Positions 1 through 6,596 of a DNA stretch of 64,000 nt are shown piece after piece. The notes beneath the pieces are model-generated. The model made no database searches. It saw nothing but the letters and a program-made list of their open reading frames with translations, and was not told the origin of the DNA. The stretch covers positions 3,224,001-3,288,000 of the forward strand of contig NZ_OZ244781.1 of assembly GCF_965219595.1 (NCBI RefSeq), in the 5' to 3' direction. The DNA is from Poriferisodalis sp022821985 (GTDB taxonomy: Bacteria; Actinomycetota; Acidimicrobiia; Acidimicrobiales; Poriferisodalaceae). Every line of letters begins with the position of its first letter. The stretch's first letter is position 1. The translations under genes and the position numbers were made by a program.

Positions 1-352
1 CCTCGATGCGGGCGAAGTCGCCGTAGCGCAACGACGCCGTGCGGCCCGAGGGTCGGATTCCGAACAGCTGGTGGGAGAACACCCCGGTGATGTGACCGGT
101 GTGGGCGACCCACACTTCGTCGTCGTTGCAGATGCCACCCAGGAAGAGGTACGGCTCCCACCGTCGGTGGAGCAGCGCTTCGTCCAACGGCGCATGCACG
201 GTCTCCCGCACCGCGGCGGCGCCGTCGAGTCGCCCGATCGGCGCAGGACCGTGGAACTCGACGTCAGGGTGAAGCGCGGTGCGATCGACGCCTGTGAACA
301 CATCCCAGATGAGCTGCTTGGCGGCCTGAACGTCCGCAACCCTCGGTGACAC
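1..352 (-). CDS. SnoaL/NTF2-like small protein, C-terminal part outside window
   Basis: About 117 codons are visible from a GTG start; the frame runs open off the window's left edge. The translation reads as an NTF2/SnoaL-like cone fold, with patterns such as LHPDVEFHGPAP near the start and GHITGVFSHQLFGI with TASLRYGDFARIE later. These match the body and rim strands of polyketide-cyclase-like proteins. Such proteins bind small hydrophobic ligands or act as small isomerases or cyclases; the substrate is unknown. It lies last in the ABC-importer operon, 5 bases after the TAG of a MetE-like remnant. GTG is chosen because the upstream in-frame sequence is short and the ribosome site is weak. The family call is fairly safe; the function is not known. 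Confidence 0.6.
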   Translation of the reverse strand, partial: MSPRVADVQAAKQLIWDVFTGVDRTALHPDVEFHGPAPIGRLDGAAAVRETVHAPLDEALLHRRWEPYLFLGGICNDDEVWVAHTGHITGVFSHQLFGIRPSGRTASLRYGDFARIE

Positions 353-357
353 GGCGG

Positions 358-516
358 CTACCGAAGCCACTCGTGGGCGTGAGGAGGGTTGGCCGCGTGA
401 GTGTCGAGATCGACGTTGGCGCCTTGCTCGACCCTGAAGATGCCATCGGCGACGGCCTGATTGCGCGGAAGGGAACCGACGTGGGCGGTGAGGATCCGCT
501 CGGTGCTCTGCTCCAT
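358..516 (-). pseudogene. MetE-like (vitamin-B12-independent methionine synthase family) N-terminal remnant
   Basis: A 52-codon frame starts at ATG 516, ten bases after the MalK-like ATPase stop, and ends at TAG 358. Residues 7-18 (RILTAHVGSLPR) match the conserved N-terminal zinc/substrate-binding segment of MetE-like and UROD-like methyltransferases, which usually run to 340-380 residues. After about residue 36 the similarity stops, and a tail of unrelated sequence (ending HAHEWLR) leads to the stop. The rest of the barrel is missing: the next sequence encodes an NTF2-like protein. I read it as the leftover 5' end of a deleted gene. A short functional peptide is possible but unlikely. Confidence 0.5.
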
Positions 517-525
517 CGTCTCGGT

Positions 526-1704
526 CTAGCCGCGTATCGCGAGATGCGTCGCCTTGTCGAAGAAGTGGAACTTCGCGGCGTTGATGTTGATCTGGATCGC
601 GTCGCCGACGCGCGCCTCGGTGAGCGGGCTCAAGCGCGCGGTGCACCGCGAACTCGACTCGTCGCCGAGCTCGTCGAGCGCATCGGGATCGCCGCTGTCG
701 ACGTGGGTCGCATCGATGCTGAAGTGCATGAGCGTCTCCGCACCGAGCGCCTCGCGGACGTCGACGGTGGCCGAGATGCGCTGATCGGCCGGGTGGTCCG
801 GTTGAACCGCAGCATCCTCGAGATCTTCGGGCCGGATGCCGACGACGATCGGCTGGCCGAGATGCCCGTGGAGCGCCGGGCGGGCGGCCACCGCCGACTC
901 GGGCACGGCGACGGACTGGCTGCCGAGCTGCACGGTGTAACCCCCACTGGTGCCGTCCTGGCGCAGGACCCCTTCGTAGAGGTTCATCGACGGCGAGCCG
1001 ATGAAGGCGGCGACAAACACGTTGTCGGGGTCGGCGTAGAGCTCCTCGGGGGCGGCGACCTGCTGGAGGTGACCGTCCTTGATCACGGCAACGCGGTCGC
1101 CCATCGTCATCGCCTCGACCTGGTCGTGTGTGACGTAGAAGGTCGTGACGCCGAGCTCGCGCTGGATCCCGGCGATGTCGGCTCGCATCTGAACTCGGAG
1201 TTTGGCGTCGAGGTTCGACAGCGGCTCGTCCATCAAGAACAGAGCCGGCCGGCGCACGATCGCACGACCCATGGCGACGCGCTGCCGCTGGCCACCCGAC
1301 AACTGTGCCGGCTTCTTGTCGAGCTGCTCGGTGAGCTCGAGGATCTGCGCCGCCTCCTCCACCTGTTGGTGGAGGTCGCTCTTGCCGACCTTGCGCAGCT
1401 TGAGCGGGAACGCGATGTTCTCCCGCACCGTCATCTGCGGGTACAGCGCGTAGTTCTGGAACACCATCGCGATGTCGCGATCCTTGGGCTCGACCTCATT
1501 GACCCGGCGGTCGCCGACCTTCAGCTCACCATCACTGATGTCTTCCAGCCCGGCGATCATCCGCAGGGCGGTCGACTTGCCGCAGCCCGAGGGACCGACC
1601 AGGACCAGGAACTCGCCGTCGACGAGTTCGAGACTCAGGTCGGTGACGGCCTGGAAGCCGTTGGGGTAGATCTTGGTGACCCTGTCGAGAGTGACAGCAG
1701 CCAT
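526..1704 (-). CDS. ABC transporter ATP-binding protein, MalK/UgpC type
   Basis: The 392-residue product is the ATPase of a carbohydrate-type (CUT1) ABC importer on the inner face of the membrane. Walker A (GPSGCGKST) is at residues 37-45, followed by a Q-loop (FQNYALYPQMTV), the signature LSGGQRQR, Walker B with DEPLSNLDAKLR, and the switch-His segment YVTHDQVEAMTM. The C-terminal hundred residues form the OB/TOBE-like regulatory domain. Start ATG 1704 is preceded by a strong AAGGAGG and overlaps the preceding NTF2-like gene's stop as TGATG, so the two are translationally coupled. A 21-codon upstream extension lacks a ribosome site and is rejected. The two permeases and the binding protein are encoded upstream on the same strand. 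Substrate unknown. Confidence 0.95.
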   Translation of the reverse strand: MAAVTLDRVTKIYPNGFQAVTDLSLELVDGEFLVLVGPSGCGKSTALRMIAGLEDISDGELKVGDRRVNEVEPKDRDIAMVFQNYALYPQMTVRENIAFPLKLRKVGKSDLHQQVEEAAQILELTEQLDKKPAQLSGGQRQRVAMGRAIVRRPALFLMDEPLSNLDAKLRVQMRADIAGIQRELGVTTFYVTHDQVEAMTMGDRVAVIKDGHLQQVAAPEELYADPDNVFVAAFIGSPSMNLYEGVLRQDGTSGGYTVQLGSQSVAVPESAVAARPALHGHLGQPIVVGIRPEDLEDAAVQPDHPADQRISATVDVREALGAETLMHFSIDATHVDSGDPDALDELGDESSSRCTARLSPLTEARVGDAIQININAAKFHFFDKATHLAIRG

Positions 1705-2270
1705 CACTGGCCTCCTTGGTGCTGGAGATCTTGTTGTTGTAGATGCGACGGAACGGCCGGCGTGCACTCGCCATGGTCGTAGGCCTCCCAGCCGTTCCCG
1801 TCGAAGATGTCGACGCCGAGCTGGGCGAGTACGTGAGGGAAGTCGACCATGACCCAGTTGTCGACGATCTTTCCGTCGACGACCTTCCAGAAGTCCATGT
1901 AGCGGACCTCGATCCGCTTACCGGTGGGCGCAACCCCCATGAACTCGCCGCCATGGGTGACTTCCTGACGGCCGAAGGCGGCGGCCCACTCCCCCATGTA
2001 GAGGCGGGCTTCGTCGATGCAGACCTTGTCGTGGAAGGCTGCCTGGAACGGCTTCTGCCAGTTGTTCTGGAACTCGCGCACGCCGTTCTTTGTGCCACAG
2101 CCGGTGTTGCCCATCCACCGGAACGACTCGGAGAAGAACTCGTCGATGTCGGGGACGCGATGGTCGTTGAGCCCGTCGACCATGCCCTCGATGACCGAGC
2201 GCGTCTCCTCGGTCTTCGCCAGATCGGTGTCGCGGCTGAGCACCGCCTGTTCGGGACGGTTGGTGGCCAT
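1704..2270 (-). CDS. SnoaL-like polyketide cyclase / NTF2-fold protein
   Basis: The product is a 188-residue NTF2-like protein of the SnoaL/ester-cyclase group. Typical elements are the N-terminal helix with VIEGMVDGLNDHRV, the FFSESFRWMG segment, and the sheet segments GEFMGVAPTGKRIEVRYMDFWKVVDGKI and VMVDFPHVLAQLGV. In this family the cone-shaped pocket binds a small organic substrate for isomerisation, aldol cyclisation or hydrolysis. The last 20 residues are glutamine-rich and atypical. It lies between the permease and ATPase genes, coupled at both ends (TGATG at its start and end), so it probably acts on the imported compound. Which reaction it performs cannot be read from sequence. Confidence 0.75.
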   Translation of the reverse strand: MATNRPEQAVLSRDTDLAKTEETRSVIEGMVDGLNDHRVPDIDEFFSESFRWMGNTGCGTKNGVREFQNNWQKPFQAAFHDKVCIDEARLYMGEWAAAFGRQEVTHGGEFMGVAPTGKRIEVRYMDFWKVVDGKIVDNWVMVDFPHVLAQLGVDIFDGNGWEAYDHGECTPAVPSHLQQQDLQHQGGQ

Positions 2271-2338
2271 CAGAGTTCCTCTCGTCCGGTGAGCTGCCGC
2301 AGGCGGGCCAGCACGTCGAGGGCCTGCAGGTCGGTCAC
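2270..2338 (-). CDS. possible 22-codon micro-ORF between permease and NTF2 genes
   Basis: A GTG two bases after the permease TAG opens a 22-codon frame. Its sequence begins VTDLQALDVLARLRQ and ends LTGREEL, and its TGA overlaps the next gene's ATG as TGATG. The frame fills the intergenic gap exactly. The predicted peptide is one amphipathic helix. It resembles no family I know and could be the tail of a lost gene or a coupling leader. Its third-codon positions are almost all G or C, as in real genes here. Confidence 0.3.
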   Translation of the reverse strand: MTDLQALDVLARLRQLTGREEL

Positions 2339-2340
2339 GG

Positions 2341-3570
2341 CTAACCCTTCACCGCGCCAGCGCCCAAGCCCTTCACGAGGTGCTTCTGGAACAGGATGAT
2401 CACGATCACGATCGGCAGGGTGATCGACACCGATGCCGCCGCCGCTTCGGTGATCGTTCTCGAACTCTCGCCACCGGTGAGCGACACGATCGCCACCGGC
2501 AACGTCCACTCGGTCGGGGCAAGCACTCGGACGAACAGGTACTCGTTGTAGGCGAGCAGCAGGGTGAACAGGCCGGTGGCGATGATCGCCGGCCACATGA
2601 CCGGGATGATGACCTTGCGGAACGCCTCGAGGCGGGTGGCGCCGTCCATCATCGCCGCTTCCTCGAGCTCCTTCGGCACGTCCATGAAGAACGAGCGGAA
2701 CATCCAGATCGTGAACGGCTGGTTGACAGCAACCAGCGCGAGGACGATGCCGAGTCGCGCGTCGAGTATCTGCAGCTCGTCGATGAACGGGAAGTTGATC
2801 AGGGGGAAGTCCCAGTCGGAGATCCCCTTGTCGCGCAGCCATTCGTCGATGCGGTTCGCACCGAAGAAGTACGGCAGCACGAAGGCTGTGCGCGGCAGGG
2901 CACGGAAGGCGAGCGCCACGATGAGGATCACCGCGCCGGAGATCCCCGAGTACCGGGCGAGGCCGTAGCCGGCGAGCAGGCCGATCGAGAGCGAGATGAG
3001 CATGGTGAGCACCGTGACGACGATGCTGTTGATCAGGAAGTCGTAGGTGTCCTCGGTCGCCCAGGCCCGGGGGAAGCGCCAGAGCCCGAACCACAGGGTG
3101 AACATCGCGCCGCCGATGAACCAGTTCTTGGCCGGCCAGTCGCGCGAGTACGCCAGGTATGCGACGAGCGCCATGACGGCGAGGTACCAGAACGTGGGCC
3201 AGATCTGGATGTCTTCGGCGATCACGAGCAGATGGACCCCGACGAGCCCCATCCAGGCGAGCAGCCAGGGCCGGCCGTCGGCGTTGCGTCTGGACATGAG
3301 CCCGAAGAACGCCGCGATGGCGGCGATCAGCACGATGAAGCCGAGCACGAACCACAGGCTGTGCTCGAGTTTCTTCTCGTCGAGCCAGAAGTTCCGATAG
3401 GCGTTGCCGGTGGTCTCATAACCCCAGAGCACCGGGGTCTTGGCGGCCACGTCGCGGGTGAACTTGATCGAGGTCTGGATCGTCCACAGGAACGGCAGGA
3501 CACTCCAGACGACCAGCAGGATCAGGACACTGTGGAGACCGAACCGCGGGAGCAGGTTGGACTTCTTCAT
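2341..3570 (-). CDS. ABC transporter permease, MalG type, with an extra hydrophobic insertion
   Basis: This is a 409-residue permease of a CUT1 sugar-type importer; ordinary MalG proteins have about 280 residues. TM1 is at about 13-36. The normal core resumes near residue 180 with FLINSIVVTVLTMLISLSIG and contains the ATPase-docking EAA loop (KELEEAAMMDGATRLEAFRKV). Between them are about 120 additional residues holding four hydrophobic stretches, near 70-92, 101-121, 127-142 and 149-164. That gives perhaps ten membrane segments rather than six. The start has an AGGAA ribosome site. It lies two bases downstream of the partner permease. The insertion could regulate or help assemble the transporter; its role is unknown. 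Confidence 0.9.
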   Translation of the reverse strand: MKKSNLLPRFGLHSVLILLVVWSVLPFLWTIQTSIKFTRDVAAKTPVLWGYETTGNAYRNFWLDEKKLEHSLWFVLGFIVLIAAIAAFFGLMSRRNADGRPWLLAWMGLVGVHLLVIAEDIQIWPTFWYLAVMALVAYLAYSRDWPAKNWFIGGAMFTLWFGLWRFPRAWATEDTYDFLINSIVVTVLTMLISLSIGLLAGYGLARYSGISGAVILIVALAFRALPRTAFVLPYFFGANRIDEWLRDKGISDWDFPLINFPFIDELQILDARLGIVLALVAVNQPFTIWMFRSFFMDVPKELEEAAMMDGATRLEAFRKVIIPVMWPAIIATGLFTLLLAYNEYLFVRVLAPTEWTLPVAIVSLTGGESSRTITEAAAASVSITLPIVIVIILFQKHLVKGLGAGAVKG

Positions 3571-3571
3571 G

Positions 3572-4438
3572 TCAGTTCCTCTCCGCGATCTGGTCCTTGT
3601 AGCTGCGATACAAGAACGGGATGAGCACGACGAAGATGCCGATCACGGTGAGGATCGACATCGCGTTGCCCTTGCCGAGGCGGCCGATGTCGAACGCCGT
3701 GGCAGTGCGGACGTTGTAGACGGCGAGCGTGTGCGCGTCGGTGAACCGGTTGCCGGTCCAGACGAACACCTGGTCGTACACCCGGTACATGTCCATGATC
3801 GAGATCAGCGCCACGAACAGCACCAGGGTGCGCAGGTGCGGCAGGGTCACATGCCACAGCTGGCGCCAGAAGCCGGCGCCGTCGATCTGCGCCGCCTCGA
3901 CGCGGTCCTCGGGGAGCGTCTGGAGGCCGGCGAAGAAGGTGATGAAGGCAAACGGTGTGACCGCCCACACCAGCTGGATGATGATCAGCCAGCGCACGTT
4001 GCCGGACGTGACCAGGAAAGGATCGTCGGTGATGCTCTCCCAGATCCATGCGATCAACCCGCCCCGCTCGAAGAGGTCTTTGTAGACGAGTGAGCCGACG
4101 ACGGGCGTGACGACCATGGGCATGAGCAGGGCGGCCATGTAGATCGAGCGGACGCGCTTCACCCGGTCGAGCAGGAGCGCGATCGTCAAGCCGAGCACCA
4201 ACTGGAGCGGGACCACGATGATGACGAGCAGGATCGTCCAGCGAGCCGCGCTCCAGAACTCCGGGTCGGAGAGGATGTCTCGATAGTTGCCGAACCCGAT
4301 GAACACCGGGTTCTGAAGATCGCGCAACGTCAGCCGCTGGAACCCGAGCCAGATCGTTGCGAGCAGCGGGACGACCATCAGTGTGAGCATCACGGCGACG
4401 CTCGGAACGGTGAACCCCCAGAATGTTCGTTTGTTCAT
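3572..4438 (-). CDS. ABC transporter permease, MalF/UgpA type
   Basis: The 288-residue inner-membrane permease has the usual six hydrophobic segments (first at about 7-29, last near 260-280) and the EAA loop EDRVEAAQIDGAGFWRQLWH near residue 185, which contacts the ATPase. It pairs with the downstream MalG-type permease and the MalK-like ATPase to form a carbohydrate-type importer. Its ATG is inside the stop of the preceding SDR gene (ATGA overlap), with GGGGGAG just upstream, and it ends one base before the next permease's start. Its length is normal for the family. Substrate not determined. Confidence 0.93.
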   Translation of the reverse strand: MNKRTFWGFTVPSVAVMLTLMVVPLLATIWLGFQRLTLRDLQNPVFIGFGNYRDILSDPEFWSAARWTILLVIIVVPLQLVLGLTIALLLDRVKRVRSIYMAALLMPMVVTPVVGSLVYKDLFERGGLIAWIWESITDDPFLVTSGNVRWLIIIQLVWAVTPFAFITFFAGLQTLPEDRVEAAQIDGAGFWRQLWHVTLPHLRTLVLFVALISIMDMYRVYDQVFVWTGNRFTDAHTLAVYNVRTATAFDIGRLGKGNAMSILTVIGIFVVLIPFLYRSYKDQIAERN

Positions 4439-5184
4439 CCACTCCCCCTTCCCAGGGGCCGTCCGCCATCGACCGGGATCACCGCCCCGGTTGTGAACGG
4501 GAGGTCGGCGACGACGGCGGACACGGCGGCCGCGACGTCGTCGCCGGTTGCCAGTCGGTTGAGCGGGGTGGCGTCTCGCTGCACGTCAATGAACTCCGCC
4601 GGCATGCGAGCGGCGTACTCGCCGAGAACCCAGCCCGGCGACACGGACACGACCCGGATCGTCGGCCCCAGGGCCCGCCCAAGAGAGCGGGTCATCGAAT
4701 CGAGGGCAGCCTTGGAGGCGCAGTAGGCGACGTTGGAGCCCATCCCTGTGACGGCCGCAACCGAGCTGATGTTGACGATCACCGGATCGACCGACTTCTC
4801 GAGGGCGGGCCTGAGCGCCCGGACGACGGCGAAGGGTCCGCGCCAGTTGGTGGCGAAGATTCGGTCGATGGTCTCGTCGGTGAGGCCGTCGAGGTCGTCG
4901 TGGGCCACTGGTTGGGTGACGCCTGCGCAGTTGACCAGCACGTCGAGGCGACCGTGGTCGGCATCGATCGAAGCGGCGAGCGCATCGATCGATGCCGGGT
5001 CGTCGACCGCGACACGAACGGCGCGATGGCTGGGCCCGTCGAGCTCGGCCGCGAGCGCAGCGGCACGCTCGGCCGACGAGAGGTAGCCGACGAGTACGGT
5101 CAGACCATCGGACGCGAGCCGGCGGCAGATGGCGGAGCCGATCCCACCGGACCCTCCGGTGACGAGCGCGAGGCGCGTGCTCAC
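4435..5184 (-). CDS. short-chain dehydrogenase/reductase
   Basis: The 249-residue product is a classical SDR of the FabG-like group. The nucleotide-binding motif TGGSGGIG is at residues 9-16, NCAG near 89, and the catalytic triad appears as the Ser in NISSVAAVTG and the YCASK Tyr-Lys pair. The PG motif SPGWV is present, and the C-terminus is shorter than in FabG but intact (VIPVDGGRPLG). It oxidises or reduces an alcohol/ketone with NAD(P). It sits between a HisD-like dehydrogenase and the importer permeases, with 1- to 4-base junctions. It therefore probably acts in catabolism of the imported polyol or sugar-like compound. GTG start. Confidence 0.88.
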   Translation of the reverse strand: MSTRLALVTGGSGGIGSAICRRLASDGLTVLVGYLSSAERAAALAAELDGPSHRAVRVAVDDPASIDALAASIDADHGRLDVLVNCAGVTQPVAHDDLDGLTDETIDRIFATNWRGPFAVVRALRPALEKSVDPVIVNISSVAAVTGMGSNVAYCASKAALDSMTRSLGRALGPTIRVVSVSPGWVLGEYAARMPAEFIDVQRDATPLNRLATGDDVAAAVSAVVADLPFTTGAVIPVDGGRPLGRGSG

Positions 5185-5185
5185 G

Positions 5186-6469
5186 TCAGGCCGGCTGCCC
5201 CGAGTAACGCTCGACGCGGATGTCGGCCTGAGCCTGGTGGCCGGCGAAGTTCTCGATGGCGCACAGACGGCTGCAGTACTCGCCGATCAGGACGGACGAT
5301 GCCGGATCGGTGACCCGCTGGTAGGTCACGGTCTTGATGAACTTCCCGACCCAGAGGCCGCCGGTGTAGCGAGCAGCACCCTGGGTGGGGAGGGTGTGGT
5401 TGGTGCCGATGACCTTGTCGCCGTAGCTGACGTTGGTCATGGGCCCGAGGAACAGCGCGCCGTAGTTGACCATGTTCGCGAGGAAGAAGTCGTCGTTGTC
5501 GGTCATCACCTGCACGTGCTCGAAGGCGAGCTCGTTCGCGAGATCGAGCATCTCCTGGTGAGAGTTGCAGACGATGACCCGGCCGTAGTCGTCCCACGCG
5601 ACCGACGCGATGTCGGCCGTGGGCAGCGTCTGGAGCTGGCGTTCGACCTCGGTCATCGTGTCGAGTCCGAGCTGTCGGCTGGTGGTGAGCATGACCGCCG
5701 GAGAGGTGGGCCCGTGTTCCGCCTGACCGAGGAGGTCGGTCGCACACATCTCGGCGTCGACGGTGTGGTCGGTGAGCAGGAGCGTTTCGGTGGGTCCGGC
5801 AGGGAGGTCGATGCCGACCCGGCCGTAGAGCTGACGCTTGGCCTCGGCCACGAACGCGTTGCCCGGCCCGACCAGAACGTCGACGGGGTCGACGAACTCG
5901 GTGCCCAGAGCGAGGGAGGCGACGGCCTGGATGCCGCCGAGAAGGTAGATCTCGTCGGCGCCGGCAAGGTGCATGGCGGTGACGGTCTCGGCGGGGACGG
6001 CGCCATTGATCGGCGGGGTGCAGGCAGCCACGCGAGGCACGCCTGCCACCTTGGCGGTAAGGACGCTCATGTGTGCCGAGGCCACCATCGGGTAGCGGCC
6101 GCCGGGTACGTACGCGCCCACATTCTGGACCGGGATGTGTTTGTGGCCGAGGGTGACCCCCGGGAGGGTCTCGATCTCGGTCTCGAGCATCGAGTCAAGC
6201 TGGGCCTGGGCGAAGTTCCGGATCTGGGTCTGGGCGAATCGGATGTCGTCGACCGTGCCGGGGTCGACGCTCGCCACGGTCTCCTCGATCTGTTCCGCTG
6301 AGAGCCTGAACCGCTCGGGCTTCCAGTCGTCGAACTGGGCCGACAGCTCGCGTACCGCGGCCTCACCGCGCTCGGCGATGTCGTTGATGATCGAGCGAAC
6401 CTGCTCGGCGAGGGCCTGGTCGGTGCCGTGGGCCCCCTTCTTCTTCGCGTCCTTGAGGATCTCAGCCAT
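5186..6469 (-). CDS. histidinol-dehydrogenase-family enzyme, perhaps sulfopropanediol 3-dehydrogenase-like
   Basis: The product is a 427-residue HisD-fold NAD- and zinc-dependent dehydrogenase. Family features include GAYVPGGRYPMVASAHM, the VGPGNAFVAEAKRQLYG segment, DLPAGPTE, DLLGQAEHGPTSPAV with its conserved Glu-His, and GTNHTLPTQGAARYTGGLWV. The last pattern and the TVTYQRV segment resemble, from memory, the HpsN-type enzymes that oxidise 2,3-dihydroxypropane-1-sulfonate rather than true histidinol dehydrogenase, which ends differently. No his genes are nearby. Its place in an ABC-importer operon with an SDR supports a catabolic role on a polyol or sulfonated polyol. The exact substrate is inference. 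Confidence 0.8.
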   Translation of the reverse strand: MAEILKDAKKKGAHGTDQALAEQVRSIINDIAERGEAAVRELSAQFDDWKPERFRLSAEQIEETVASVDPGTVDDIRFAQTQIRNFAQAQLDSMLETEIETLPGVTLGHKHIPVQNVGAYVPGGRYPMVASAHMSVLTAKVAGVPRVAACTPPINGAVPAETVTAMHLAGADEIYLLGGIQAVASLALGTEFVDPVDVLVGPGNAFVAEAKRQLYGRVGIDLPAGPTETLLLTDHTVDAEMCATDLLGQAEHGPTSPAVMLTTSRQLGLDTMTEVERQLQTLPTADIASVAWDDYGRVIVCNSHQEMLDLANELAFEHVQVMTDNDDFFLANMVNYGALFLGPMTNVSYGDKVIGTNHTLPTQGAARYTGGLWVGKFIKTVTYQRVTDPASSVLIGEYCSRLCAIENFAGHQAQADIRVERYSGQPA

Positions 6470-6532
6470 AGTTCCTGGGGGTTTGGGTGGGGTCGTGACT
6501 CAAGGCGGGGATTGTCTCCCGCTCCCGCTGCC

Positions 6533-6565
6533 CTGGGGCGACACCGCAACACGGTGCCGCCCCAG
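6533..6565 (-). terminator. strong hairpin between binding-protein and HisD-like genes
   Basis: CTGGGGCG (6533-6540) pairs with CGCCCCAG (6558-6565) and CACCG (6542-6546) with CGGTG (6552-6556), with one A/C mismatch between the two stems and a 5-base loop. No T-run follows on the minus strand. It lies between the binding protein's stop (6597) and the next gene's start (6469). Such hairpins can stabilise the binding-protein mRNA or partially terminate, giving more binding protein than permease. Confidence 0.55.
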
Positions 6566-6596
6566 ATGCACGGAGGGAACGTGACGAGCTGCCGGC

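Noticed and set aside
346..1782. 478-codon plus-strand open frame opposite the MalK-like gene
   Set aside because: It is antisense to a clear ABC ATPase with full Walker motifs. Long antisense frames are expected in GC-rich genes, and the translation has no family-like pattern.
2380..3624. 414-codon plus-strand open frame opposite the permease
   Set aside because: Antisense to a conserved permease; composition is dominated by charged residues from mirror codons. No ribosome site.
6112..6121. TACGTA sequences in HisD-like and P450 genes
   Set aside because: They lack the TG...CA arms of the lacI-region sites and encode normal conserved residues (YVPGG and GYVRDP).
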